Shown: positions 23,486-31,232 of the stretch, piece after piece | Numbering within the stretch: position 1 is the stretch's first letter | Layout of the letters: each line of letters begins with the position of its first letter | Origin: Alphaproteobacteria bacterium UBA6324 | GTDB lineage: Bacteria > Pseudomonadota > Alphaproteobacteria > CAAGCB01 > CAG-977 | Assembly (NCBI GenBank): GCA_002439085.1 | Contig: DJSW01000019.1 | Location: 1-31,232 of the forward strand | Reading direction: 5' to 3' | DNA length: 31,232 nucleotides | Translations under genes and position numbers: made by a program | Notes under the pieces: model-generated | What the model was told of the DNA's origin: nothing | What the model saw: only the letters and a program-made list of their open reading frames with translations | The model's database searches: none

Positions 23486-24493
23486 ATGGCGCAAAACGGT
23501 CGAAACAACCCGACGGAATCCGGCGAAGCGGATCAAGACGTTTCCCAGATTCTGAATCAGGACGAAATCGACAGCCTGTTGAACAACGGGGACGGTCACG
23601 CGGAACAAACCGGCGTTCAGGCTTTGCTGAACACTTCGACGGTTTCCTATGAACGTCTGCCGATGCTGGAAATCGTTTTCGACCGTCTGGTGCGTTTGAT
23701 GTCCACGACGCTGCGCAATTTCACCCAGTTCAATATCGAAATCACGCTGGAAGGCATCGACACGATGCGTTTCGGCGATTATCTGGATTCCGTGGCGCAG
23801 CCGTCCATGATGTCCGTTTTTCGCGCAGAAGAATGGGACAATTTCGGTTTGATGACGATAGATTCGTCCCTGATTTACACAATGGTTGACGTTTTATTGG
23901 GCGGACGGCGCGGAACGGCCGCGATGCGTTTGGACGGCCGGCCTTACACGTTGATCGAACGCAACCTGATCGAAAAGATGCTGCATCTGGTTTTGTCCGA
24001 TTTGTCGGCCGCTTTCGACCCGCTGTCGCCCGTGACGTTCCGGTTCGACCGTTTGGAAACGAATCCGAAATTCGCGATGATCTCCCGTCCGTCGAACGCG
24101 GCGGTCGTGGCGAAGTTCCGCATTGACATGGAGGATCGCGGCGGCCGGATCGAGCTGTTGTTGCCCTACGCGATGCTGGAACCGGTGCGCGAGTTGCTGT
24201 TGCAGGGGTTCATGGGCGAAAAGTTCGGTCGCGACAGCATTTGGGAAAACCATTTGGCCGAAGCGTTGTGGGTCAGCGAGGTCGATCTGCTGGCCGTTTT
24301 GGATCGCCATATGACTTCGTTGAAACAGGTGTTGAAATGGAAAGTCGGCACGCGTTTGCTGTTGAACGCTTCACCGGATTCCGAGGTTGAAATGGTTTGC
24401 GGCGACATTCCGATGTTTTACGGGCGCATGGGGCGCAAAGGCGACCACATCGCCGTGCAGATCGAAGACAAAATCAAACGGCAGAAGGATTAA
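23486..24493 (+). CDS. fliM: Flagellar motor switch protein FliM
   Basis: A 335-aa C-ring protein that binds phosphorylated CheY and switches rotation. The region Q-I-L-N-Q-D-E-I-D-S-L-L-N near the N-terminus is diagnostic. The middle CheC-like domain contains L-E-G-I-D-T-M-R-F-G-D-Y and a G-G-R-R-G-T motif. The C-terminal SpoA-type domain contains W-K-V-G-T-R-L-L-L-N. The N-terminal CheY-binding peptide usually ending in L-S-Q-x-E-I-D is followed normally. The ATG at 23486 is preferred over 23480, since AGGGG is then 6 nt away. No fliN is adjacent in this window. Confidence 0.95.
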   Translation: MAQNGRNNPTESGEADQDVSQILNQDEIDSLLNNGDGHAEQTGVQALLNTSTVSYERLPMLEIVFDRLVRLMSTTLRNFTQFNIEITLEGIDTMRFGDYLDSVAQPSMMSVFRAEEWDNFGLMTIDSSLIYTMVDVLLGGRRGTAAMRLDGRPYTLIERNLIEKMLHLVLSDLSAAFDPLSPVTFRFDRLETNPKFAMISRPSNAAVVAKFRIDMEDRGGRIELLLPYAMLEPVRELLLQGFMGEKFGRDSIWENHLAEALWVSEVDLLAVLDRHMTSLKQVLKWKVGTRLLLNASPDSEVEMVCGDIPMFYGRMGRKGDHIAVQIEDKIKRQKD

Positions 24494-24498
24494 CAGCC

Positions 24499-25104
24499 AT
24501 GTCGATCGAACTTATTATCAACATTGTCGTGATTTGTCTGTTGGTGCCGACGATCGTTTTCGCGGTCGTTTTGAATAAAAGATTGGAGATTTTACGCAAC
24601 AGTCGCGCCGATCTGGGACGTTTGATCGAAGCGTTCAACGACGCGACGACGCGCGCCGAATCGGGCATTCCCCGATTGAAACAGGCGGCGGACAGCGCGG
24701 GCGGTTTGCTGCGCGACCAGATTCAAAAGGCGCAGACTTTGCGCGACGACATGGCGTTCATGATCGAACGCGCCGACGCGATCGTCCGGCGGTTGGACGA
24801 TTCGATGCGCGCGGTGCCGGTGCGCTCCGCCGTATCCGACGACGTTTTGAAGCCGGCCGCTTATGACCAAAAGCCCGCCGCGCCCGTTTCCGGCGGGCGC
24901 AAAAAACGCGTTCTGGCTGAAAAGCCGGAGGATTTGATATCCTCCGCCGTTTCCGCGGCGCAGGATATATTGCGCGATGTCGAAGACCAGAAAACGCCGA
25001 CGGCCGCCAAGAAACCTTTGGCGCCGATGATTCGGGACGACGTGGATTCCGACCGGTCGGAGGCGGAACGCGAATTGCTTAAAGCTTTGCAGTCCATGCG
25101 GTAA
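24499..25104 (+). CDS. DUF6468-type flagellar-cluster membrane protein
   Basis: A 201-aa protein with an N-terminal membrane helix (about 4-24) followed by a helical region N-K-R-L-E-I-L-R-N-S-R-A-D-L-G-R-L-I-E with A-T-T-R-A-E-S-G-I, and an L-R-D-D-M-A-F-M-I-E-R segment. This matches the DUF6468 family, found after fliM in alphaproteobacterial flagellar clusters. The rest is Ala/Pro-rich and low-complexity. Function is unknown; location suggests a motor or stator accessory. It starts 5 nt after fliM with a weak ribosome site, so translation is probably coupled. Confidence 0.75.
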   Translation: MSIELIINIVVICLLVPTIVFAVVLNKRLEILRNSRADLGRLIEAFNDATTRAESGIPRLKQAADSAGGLLRDQIQKAQTLRDDMAFMIERADAIVRRLDDSMRAVPVRSAVSDDVLKPAAYDQKPAAPVSGGRKKRVLAEKPEDLISSAVSAAQDILRDVEDQKTPTAAKKPLAPMIRDDVDSDRSEAERELLKALQSMR

Positions 25105-25115
25105 GGAGGGCGGTT

Positions 25116-25865
25116 ATGAAACAAGCGATTGCCGCGGATGCCCGCAAGGACAAGGTGAGAAAGAAACGGCCGGCGCGTTTCCGGCTGCTGCCGTTGGTGA
25201 TATTTTTCTGCGTTTTGATGTTGTCCGTGCGCGTGGGCGTCGTGTGGCGCAATCTGGTCGCGCCGTCGTCCGGCCGTCCCGCCGCCGTCGCCGTCACTGC
25301 CGTTCAGGCGCAGGCCGCCGAACCGGCCGGAAAGGCAAAAAGCGGATCGCTTTCCTCCAAAATATCGCAAGCCGTCAGCGCGGATCGGGCGGAAAAAGGG
25401 CGCGTGACGGAAAAAACGGGAACGGGCTATTCCCAATCCGAATTGGAAATTTTGCAAAAATTGGCGCAGCGGCGCGAAGAACTGGATGTCCGCGAACGCG
25501 CCATCGAACAGCGCGCGGGCGTTTTAAAGGCCGCCGAAGCGCAAATCGATATGAAAATCGCCAAGCTCAAAGAGCTGGAAACCTCAATCAAGGATTTGAT
25601 CGGCGTTTACGACGAACGCGAACGCGACCGGTTGAACAATCTGGTCAAAATCTATTCGACGATGAAGCCCAAAGAAGCCGCGCGTCTGTTCAACGATATG
25701 GAAATGCCGCTGTTGGTGCGCGTGTTCGAGCAGATGAAAGAATCCAAATCCGCGCCGATTCTGGCGTTGATGGATTCGGCCAAAGCGAACGCTTTGACAT
25801 CCGAACTGGCCAGCAAACGGACTTTGCCCGGATACGACGGCCCTGAAACCGAAGCGAAAAAATAA
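25116..25865 (+). CDS. motE: MotE-like flagellar motor chaperone
   Basis: A 249-aa protein with a basic cytoplasmic N-terminus, one membrane helix (about 24-43), an Ala-rich linker, a heptad-rich coiled coil (about 108-160), then a MgtE-N-like domain with Y-S-T-M-K-P-K-E-A-A-R-L-F-N-D-M (about 187-202). This layout matches MotE, the periplasmic chaperone of MotC in rhizobia and its relatives. AAGGAGG lies 8 nt before the ATG. It follows the DUF6468 gene by 11 nt. MotC itself is not in the window, so the precise partner is inferred. Confidence 0.8.
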   Translation: MKQAIAADARKDKVRKKRPARFRLLPLVIFFCVLMLSVRVGVVWRNLVAPSSGRPAAVAVTAVQAQAAEPAGKAKSGSLSSKISQAVSADRAEKGRVTEKTGTGYSQSELEILQKLAQRREELDVRERAIEQRAGVLKAAEAQIDMKIAKLKELETSIKDLIGVYDERERDRLNNLVKIYSTMKPKEAARLFNDMEMPLLVRVFEQMKESKSAPILALMDSAKANALTSELASKRTLPGYDGPETEAKK

Positions 25866-25948
25866 AGCCTTTTTGTGATTTAAGGGCTTTAACAAAACGT
25901 AAATATAAATTAAACTGCCTTGTTCATATTTCCATACAGAGGATAAAA

Positions 25949-26335
25949 ATGGCTGTTGATAAAAATATTTATGTGTTGATCGTTGACGATTATCAAACTA
26001 TGCGCGGTGTGATCCGCAATCTGGTCAATCAATCGGGATTTCATAACACGATCGAAGCCGCGACGACGGACGAAGCGTTTGAAAAATTAAAAGAACATCA
26101 TTGCGGACTGGTTATTTTCGATTGGCGCACGGGCCCCATGGCGGGCGAGGATTTTTTGAAAACCATGCGCGCCGATCCGGATTTGAAAGACACGCGTTTC
26201 ATCGTCGTCAGCGCCGAAAGCAACGACGAACTGACCGCCGTCATCCGCAAAGCCGGCGCGGCCGATTTCATCGCCAAACCGTTTACGCAGGCGACGTTGA
26301 AAAAAACGATGACGGCTTTGTTCGGTTCTTTTTAA
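25949..26335 (+). CDS. CheY-like single-domain response regulator
   Basis: A 128-aa receiver domain only. The acidic pocket D13-D14, the phosphorylation site D58, the switch S88 (V-V-S-A-E) and K110 (A-K-P-F) are all present. The position normally held by the aromatic switch residue (about 106-107, D-F) is plausible. It should be a phosphorylation relay or the CheY that binds FliM. The 83-nt gap upstream holds AT-rich sequence but no firm promoter. GAGGA is the ribosome site. Lying inside the motor operon, it may be a dedicated flagellar regulator and not the main chemotaxis CheY. Confidence 0.9.
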   Translation: MAVDKNIYVLIVDDYQTMRGVIRNLVNQSGFHNTIEAATTDEAFEKLKEHHCGLVIFDWRTGPMAGEDFLKTMRADPDLKDTRFIVVSAESNDELTAVIRKAGAADFIAKPFTQATLKKTMTALFGSF

Positions 26336-26350
26336 ACCAAGGGATCGTCA

Positions 26351-29300
26351 ATGGGCGGATGGATTAAATCGGCGGCTTTTTTATTCGCGTGGATTTTCGC
26401 CGCGCAGGCGTTCGCGGCCGATCCGTCCCTTCGTCCGACCGCGCCCCGTTTGGCCGTCGTCCAGCGCGCGGGTGAAACGCAACTGTGGTTTTTTTGGAAA
26501 AATCCCGCCGGTTATTCGGAAACGACGGACAAGGGGACTTACCGCCTGACGTTTGAAACGCCCGCCGCCGTTCCCGCGGGCAGATTGAAACAGATTTTGA
26601 CGGCTCTGCCGGAAAAATGGCGCGGATTGGATTTGAAGCAAGAGGACGGCAAGCTCGTCTTTTCCGTCAAAACGCCCGCCGGCGGAACGGTCGCCGCGGC
26701 CGCCAGCGGAAACGGCGTCAGGGTTTCCCTGTATGACGGCGATCTTCCGAAACCGGAAAAGGCGGCCGAACCCGCCGTCGAAAGCAAAACGGTTGCGCCA
26801 AAGGCCGAACCGGTTCCCGCGCCCGCGCCTGAACCCGCCGCCGCTCCCGCCGTTCCGGACGTTCCGGCCGAATCCGTGACGCCGGCCGAGCCGGAAAAGG
26901 CGGTTGAAACGCCCTATGCCGAAGCGCAGGAAACCGTTTCGCTGACCCTGTCCGCGCCGCAGTCGTTCGAGGAAAAAATCGAACATCGGGCGGTGAAATC
27001 CGCCGACGTGTCCGGATATCGCGCGGCGTCGCTCAGTTTTCCGTGGAACCGCATGACCGCGGTGGCGGCGTTCCGCAGGGACGGCTACGTCTGGATTGTT
27101 TTCGACCGCAAAGCCGAATTCGATTTCAGCTTGGAACGCGAACTGTACAAGGACATCATCCTTGAAATGGTGCAGATTCCCCATTCGCAGGCGACGATAT
27201 TCCGGTTGGTGACGCAAAAGGGGTACAACCCCAGTCTGCGCCGCGAAGGGTTGCTGTGGGTTGTCGATCTGATGTACCAGCCCGTGCGCCCGAAACAGGC
27301 GGCCAACCTGATTTTGCAGCGCAAAACGCCGTTCGGCGCGCGCATTTTCGTGCCGCTGGACGAATCGGCGCAGGTCATCCCCCTGCTGGATCCGGAAGTC
27401 GGCGATTTGATGTATATCGTGCCCGTTTTCGCCCAAGGCAAAGGCGTTCCGAATCCGCGCAGTTTCGTTGACGCCGACTTTTTGCAAACGGCGCAGGGGC
27501 TGGTCGTCGTTCCGAACACCGAGGATTTGAGCGTCTATTCCTCGACCTCCGGCGTCGAGATTCGCGGGCCGAAAAAGGTCGGGATGCGCTTTTCGTCGGA
27601 GGACATTCTCGCCTTTCTGACGAAATCGAAAATCAGCACCGATCCGGCGGCGCAGATTTTGGACGTGGCCGCGTGGGGGGGCGACGATCCCGACCGTTAC
27701 ATCGCGACGTTGAAGCAAAGGCAAAACGCGGTCGTGGACGCCAAACCGACGGACAAGGATTTGAACCGTTTGATTTTAGCGCGTTATTATTTCGCGAACG
27801 GAATGTATCCGGAAACGCTGAGCGTTTTGCGCGTGATTGCCGGCGGCGACGGAGCTTTGGCCGGTTCGGCGGGCGTTGTCGCCCTGCGCGGCGCCGCGAA
27901 TTTCATGATGATGCGCTATGACGAGGCGATCAAAGATCTGTCTTCGCCCTTGTTGAAAAACGATTCGGCGTCGGATTACTGGCGCGCCGCGACTCTGGCG
28001 GCCTCTTCGCGCACGCCGGAAGCCTATTTGCAGGCGATGAAAGACAACATGGGCATTTTGCGGGCGTACCCCTATCCGGTTAAAACGCGGCTGGCTTTGG
28101 CCGGATTGCACGCCGCCGTCGCCGCGGGGGACGAATTTTCCATTCAGAACTTTATGGAAGCGGCTTTCAATTCCCAAAACACGGACGCCGAAAACGACGA
28201 AATCGCCTTTTACCACGCGTTGTGGCAGGAATCGACCGGTATGTACACGATGGCGCGCGCGGAAATGAAGCGGTTGGCGGCGGGAAAGGATTTCTATTTC
28301 CGCGCGATGGGCGGATTGGAAAGCGTGCGTATGGACACCCGCGCCCACGCCATTACGCCGCAGGAACGGATCGAAGAGCTGGAACGCCTGTCCTACGCTT
28401 GGCGCGGCGGGGAATTTGAATACAACCTGATGACGATGCTGGTCGCCGCCTATCAGGATCAAAAGAATTTTTCGCAGGTGCTGCACATTTTGAAAAATAT
28501 GCAGATGCGTTTCGACGGTATGCCGGAAAGCAAGAAAATCCACAAGCTGATGGAGGATATTTTCCAAAAGCTTTATTTAAACGAAGATGAAACCCTGTTG
28601 CCGCCGGTCAAGGCGATCGCCCTTTACGACGAATTCAAGGAATTGACGCCGAAAGGGGAAAAGGGCGCGCAAATCGTCCGGCGGCTGGCCGACCGGCTGG
28701 TTTCGATCGACCTGTTGGATCGCGCGGCCGATTTGCTGGACGAACAGCTGCGCCAGCCCGTCGGCAACAGGGAGCGCGGGTTGATTTCGACGCGGCTGGC
28801 GTTGGTGCGGCTGCTGAACAAAGAACCGCAAAAGGCTCTGGACGCTTTAAAGGTCGCGGAAAACAATGCTTTTTCCGAAAAGGTGCAAAGACAGCGCCGC
28901 CATATCAAGGCCAAGGCTCTGGCCGATTTGAAGCAGCCGGAAAACGCCGCGAAGCTGTTGGAGGACGACGAGTCGGAAGAAGCCAAAATGCTGCGCGCGG
29001 AAATATACTGGCAGGCGCAGATTTGGGACAAGGCCGCCGACGCGCTGAAACTGTTGATCGCGAAACCGCGGCCGAACGTTCCCCTGACCCGTCGGGAAGC
29101 TCAGCGCGTGCTGGATTGGGCGGCGGCGCTGCGGTTGGCGGGGCGGCCGAAAATCGTCATGCGGCTGCGGGACAACTTTATGCCGTACATGGAAAAAACG
29201 GATTTGGCGCAGGCGTTCGATTTCATCACAAAAACGCCGCAGCAGGGGCTGCTGGATTATCATCAGGTCGCCAAAGAGGTCGAATCGGCGGAAAGCTTCC

Positions 29301-29365
29301 ATTCGTTCGCCAAAGAATACTCTGAAATGATCAAATCCCAAGGGTTGAGTCAAACCGTCCGGTAA
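26351..29365 (+). CDS. Large exported TPR-type protein of the flagellar cluster
   Basis: A 1004-aa protein. Residues 1-22 are a signal peptide ending in A-F-A. Two beta-rich segments (about 28-125 and 225-330) look like AMIN-type modules, separated by an Ala/Pro/Glu-rich linker (about 135-195). From about 470 to the C-terminus the protein is helical and TPR/Sel1-like, with repeated A-x-x-Y-F-A-N-G-M-Y-P-E-T-L and A-L-x-x-L-x-x-A motifs. Similar large TPR proteins occur near motor genes in Rhodospirillales-like genomes, but no defined function is known. A periplasmic scaffold for motor or envelope assembly is inference. AAGGGA precedes the start; it begins 15 nt after the cheY-like gene. Confidence 0.7.
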   Translation: MGGWIKSAAFLFAWIFAAQAFAADPSLRPTAPRLAVVQRAGETQLWFFWKNPAGYSETTDKGTYRLTFETPAAVPAGRLKQILTALPEKWRGLDLKQEDGKLVFSVKTPAGGTVAAAASGNGVRVSLYDGDLPKPEKAAEPAVESKTVAPKAEPVPAPAPEPAAAPAVPDVPAESVTPAEPEKAVETPYAEAQETVSLTLSAPQSFEEKIEHRAVKSADVSGYRAASLSFPWNRMTAVAAFRRDGYVWIVFDRKAEFDFSLERELYKDIILEMVQIPHSQATIFRLVTQKGYNPSLRREGLLWVVDLMYQPVRPKQAANLILQRKTPFGARIFVPLDESAQVIPLLDPEVGDLMYIVPVFAQGKGVPNPRSFVDADFLQTAQGLVVVPNTEDLSVYSSTSGVEIRGPKKVGMRFSSEDILAFLTKSKISTDPAAQILDVAAWGGDDPDRYIATLKQRQNAVVDAKPTDKDLNRLILARYYFANGMYPETLSVLRVIAGGDGALAGSAGVVALRGAANFMMMRYDEAIKDLSSPLLKNDSASDYWRAATLAASSRTPEAYLQAMKDNMGILRAYPYPVKTRLALAGLHAAVAAGDEFSIQNFMEAAFNSQNTDAENDEIAFYHALWQESTGMYTMARAEMKRLAAGKDFYFRAMGGLESVRMDTRAHAITPQERIEELERLSYAWRGGEFEYNLMTMLVAAYQDQKNFSQVLHILKNMQMRFDGMPESKKIHKLMEDIFQKLYLNEDETLLPPVKAIALYDEFKELTPKGEKGAQIVRRLADRLVSIDLLDRAADLLDEQLRQPVGNRERGLISTRLALVRLLNKEPQKALDALKVAENNAFSEKVQRQRRHIKAKALADLKQPENAAKLLEDDESEEAKMLRAEIYWQAQIWDKAADALKLLIAKPRPNVPLTRREAQRVLDWAAALRLAGRPKIVMRLRDNFMPYMEKTDLAQAFDFITKTPQQGLLDYHQVAKEVESAESFHSFAKEYSEMIKSQGLSQTVR

Positions 29366-29376
29366 AGGAGGCCGCC

Positions 29377-29925
29377 ATGTTTGAATCCGTCAGAAACTTT
29401 TTTTCCCAAGCCGTCGATTCCGTGCAGGAAAAATATCAGGGATTCACGGATTCCGTTGACCGGTTCAATCAGGATATGATCGAAATCAGGGACACTTTCG
29501 TCAGCGCGAAAAACGTCGTGTCGGCCGTTTTTTCGTTCATCGGGCAGGAAACGGCGATTCTGCTGTTTCTGACGTTCCTGTTCCTGTTCGTGTTCAATAT
29601 GATTCCGTTCCTGTTTTTCGACAAGAAAGTCCGCTATTACATCGGCGTCGGTTTCGGCGTGTTCCTGTCGTTTTCCTTCCATTACGCGCTGTGGTCGCTG
29701 GTCAAATACATATTGATCATGTTCGCGCCCGTCATTTTGGAATACCTGCTGGTCAAACTGTTCAAGCTGGCCGGAAAAACGTCGGGCGGCGTGTTGAAAA
29801 AAGCGTTCCGCGCCATAACGGGCGGGGCGGCCGCAATGTGGCGCAAATTCCGCAAAAAACAAAAGAAAGACGCCGCCGTTGATGTGAAAAAAGAACCCAT
29901 TGACGAAAAACAGGTTCTAAAATAG
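29377..29925 (+). CDS. Hypothetical membrane protein at the end of the flagellar operon
   Basis: A 182-aa protein not matched to a known family. The N-terminal 45 residues are amphipathic and helical (N-F-F-S-Q-A-V-D-S-V). Three hydrophobic segments follow at about 60-80, 86-106 and 110-128. The C-terminus (about 130-182) is strongly basic with Lys/Arg clusters, so it is probably cytoplasmic. AAAGGAGG gives a strong ribosome site, and the gene starts 11 nt after the TPR gene. The terminator directly after shows it is the last gene of this operon. A role linked to the TPR protein is likely but unproven. Confidence 0.65.
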   Translation: MFESVRNFFSQAVDSVQEKYQGFTDSVDRFNQDMIEIRDTFVSAKNVVSAVFSFIGQETAILLFLTFLFLFVFNMIPFLFFDKKVRYYIGVGFGVFLSFSFHYALWSLVKYILIMFAPVILEYLLVKLFKLAGKTSGGVLKKAFRAITGGAAAMWRKFRKKQKKDAAVDVKKEPIDEKQVLK

Positions 29926-29942
29926 GAAAAAATCTATAAAAT

Positions 29943-29983
29943 AAACCCGACCTCAAACATAAACGTTTGAGAGTCGGGTTTTT
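29943..29983 (+). terminator. Strong rho-independent terminator closing the flagellar operon
   Basis: AAACCCGAC plus CTCAAAC (29943-29958) pairs with GTTTGAG and, after one bulged A, GTCGGGTTT (29965-29981): 16 bp. It ends in a T-run. Confidence 0.9.
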
Positions 29984-30136
29984 AGAAGGCCTGTTTTCCT
30001 TTTCCGGCGTGCTACAGAGATTTTTGCAGAAGATCCCCCTGTCAAACCGGATCAAGAAAAGCGGTATAACATAGACGTTTCACCAGAGGCTGTCGCGGCT
30101 TCTGCGAAAAGCGTTTTGCTATATCCTGACAATAAC

Positions 30137-30196
30137 TCCGAAAACGGAATTTTTCAAATAAAAAGTTCATTTTCGGAAATATTGCCGCTTTTCGGG
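30137..30196. repeat. Short TTTTCGGR repeats upstream of the S24 repressor
   Basis: TCCGAAAA (30137-30144) is the inverse of TTTTCGGA (30170-30177), and TTTTCGGG (30189-30196) is a third near-copy 19 nt further on. They lie just upstream of the repressor start and may be operator half-sites, though random occurrence cannot be excluded. Confidence 0.3.
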
Positions 30197-30223
30197 AAAG
30201 CGCGGGCTTTGCTTGGAGGGCGG

Positions 30224-31102
30224 ATGACAATGGACGGCGCGGCAAAAAACGAGGCTTTTCATCAACGGTTGGCTTTGCTGATCGGAACGGAGGAACCTTT
30301 CCGCTGGGCGAAACGAATCGGCATTCCCGCCGGAACGTTCGACCGGATGTGGAATAAATACGATATTCCGAAACACGATCATCTGTGCCGCATCGCCCGC
30401 GGATGCGACGTTTCCTTGGACTGGCTGCTGCTGGGCGAGGAGGGCGCGGAACGCGGCGATTACGGCGTCCTGCCCGTGATCGGTTTGGCCAACTGCGGCA
30501 TCGCGCAAGGGTGGTTCAACGAAACCGCGCCGGACAGCTCCGTCCTTCTACCGTCTTTTATGGTCAGTGAAAACGCCTTTGCCGTCGTGTGCCGCGGCCG
30601 GTCTATGGTTCCCGCCGGCATCAAGGACGGCAACGTCTGCGTCATCCGTCCCGACCGTCCGGTCGAATCCGGCAAACCGGCTTTGATCCGCACAAAATCG
30701 TTTGTCAAAGGGCGCGAAGTTTCCTTGGCGACGATCAAACTGTTCGATTCGCAGGACGATTCGTCCGTTACTTTGGCCGGCTGGCTGGAACCCGATGAAA
30801 CGGGATATCAAAGCCTGTTTACGGAAAAACGGCTGAAAAACTGCATCACCATGATCGCGCCCGTGGAAAACGTGCTGGATGTAAAGGTGCCGGAAAGCGC
30901 GGTCGGGGACAAAACGGCGTTGGACGAAGCCGCTTTGGTGCAAAGTTTGGAGACGTTGCGCCCGCTTTTCGCGCATATGGATTCTGAAAAATTCGCGCAA
31001 ACGGTGATGGCTGTTTATGACGAAGTAAGAAAAACGGGTGCCGTCCGCCCGTCCACGCTGGGCAGAATATTGAAAATCGGCGCGGAAAAGCTGGAAAAAT
31101 GA
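30224..31102 (+). CDS. CI/LexA-like transcriptional repressor with S24 peptidase-type domain
   Basis: A 292-aa protein. The N-terminal domain (about 10-70) resembles the phage CI-type helix-turn-helix: A-K-R-I-G-I-P-A-G-T-F-D-R-M-W, then P-K-H-D-H-L-C-R-I-A and V-S-L-D-W-L-L-L-G-E. The second domain is S24/LexA-like, with S127 in G-R-S-M-V-P, the I-K-D-G-N segment, and K172 (A-T-I-K) as the probable Ser-Lys dyad. A short A-N-C-G region before it could be a cleavage site, but the classic Ala-Gly is not clear. Starts at 30224 and 30230 are both possible after GGAGG (30215-30219). A helical C-terminal extension follows. It is a solitary regulator with no phage genes beside it; its targets are unknown. 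Confidence 0.8.
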   Translation: MTMDGAAKNEAFHQRLALLIGTEEPFRWAKRIGIPAGTFDRMWNKYDIPKHDHLCRIARGCDVSLDWLLLGEEGAERGDYGVLPVIGLANCGIAQGWFNETAPDSSVLLPSFMVSENAFAVVCRGRSMVPAGIKDGNVCVIRPDRPVESGKPALIRTKSFVKGREVSLATIKLFDSQDDSSVTLAGWLEPDETGYQSLFTEKRLKNCITMIAPVENVLDVKVPESAVGDKTALDEAALVQSLETLRPLFAHMDSEKFAQTVMAVYDEVRKTGAVRPSTLGRILKIGAEKLEK

Positions 31103-31131
31103 AAAAAGTGACTTTTTTTGAAAAAAATCTG

Positions 31132-31160
31132 TTGACTTGTTTCCGCATCCCCCTTATAAA
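31132..31160 (+). promoter_or_regulatory. Near-consensus sigma-70 promoter at the right edge
   Basis: TTGACT (31132-31137), a 17-nt spacer and TATAAA (31155-31160), each with one mismatch to consensus. It directs transcription out of the window; the following 72 nt contain no clear start codon with ribosome site, as expected of a stable-RNA leader. Confidence 0.75.
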
Positions 31161-31232
31161 CCTTTCTTGCGCCGTTTGATGAAACGGAATGCAAAACGAG
31201 CTATTAGAGAGAGTGAATAAGTATAAGAGAAG

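Noticed and set aside
30116..30223. N-terminal extension of the repressor from a TTG
   Set aside because: There is no ribosome site there, while GGAGG lies directly before 30224/30230, and the extension contains the repeat elements.
1..31232. tRNA, CRISPR array, insertion sequence or prophage
   Set aside because: No cloverleaf, no regularly spaced repeats, no transposase or integrase, and no phage structural genes were seen.

Overview
The window looks like a chromosomal segment of a flagellated, outer-membrane-bearing alphaproteobacterium. The evidence is the pairing of FlaF and a DUF6468-type protein with MotE and the flgF-flgG-flgA-flgH / fliL-fliM divergent layout, a KDO-8-phosphate synthase (lipopolysaccharide), a Gram-negative autotransporter, and the ppiD // tpiA-secG...kdsA-eno neighbourhood. 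Base composition is fairly GC-rich with strong codon bias. The species cannot be named from the sequence; an uncultured, possibly host-associated Rhodospirillales-like lineage would fit, but that is inference.

Layout. (1) 44-6757: a small DUF2726-type gene on the minus strand, then a giant autotransporter (2052 aa) ending in a clear terminator. (2) 6759-11817: a tightly packed plus-strand run, thyX-hflK-hflC-DUF2065-degP-like-holC: flavin-dependent thymidylate synthesis, the membrane SPFH complex that controls FtsH, a periplasmic protease, and a DNA polymerase III accessory subunit. (3) 11830-12678: a low-GC GNAT acetyltransferase (PseH-like) on the minus strand, preceded by a roughly 260-nt highly structured RNA segment with its own promoter and an intrinsic terminator just before the start codon. 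This is the most promising uncharacterised element here. (4) 12714-18158: ppiD (minus), divergent from tpiA-secG, then kdsA-eno: envelope folding, glycolysis, secretion and LPS. (5) 18170-18978: a lone gene with its own promoter encoding a possible permuted NlpC/P60-like thiol hydrolase with a basic tail. (6) 19037-29983: a flagellar cluster. flgF-flgG-flgA-flgH and then flaF run leftwards from a good sigma-54 promoter; fliL-fliM-DUF6468-motE-cheY-like-TPR-membrane protein run rightwards and end at a strong terminator. (7) 30224-31232: a CI/LexA-like S24 repressor and, at the right edge, a near-consensus sigma-70 promoter pointing out of the window, probably toward a stable-RNA or other highly expressed operon.

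The flagellar genes supply the distal rod (FlgF, FlgG), the P-ring chaperone (FlgA), the L ring (FlgH), the switch (FliM), motor accessories (FliL, MotE), a CheY-like regulator and a flagellin-export/assembly regulator (FlaF). No tRNA, rRNA, CRISPR array, insertion sequence or prophage structural gene was seen. Only one stretch over 300 bases lacks an assigned protein gene (12325-12713), and it is filled by the structured RNA, its promoter and two terminators.
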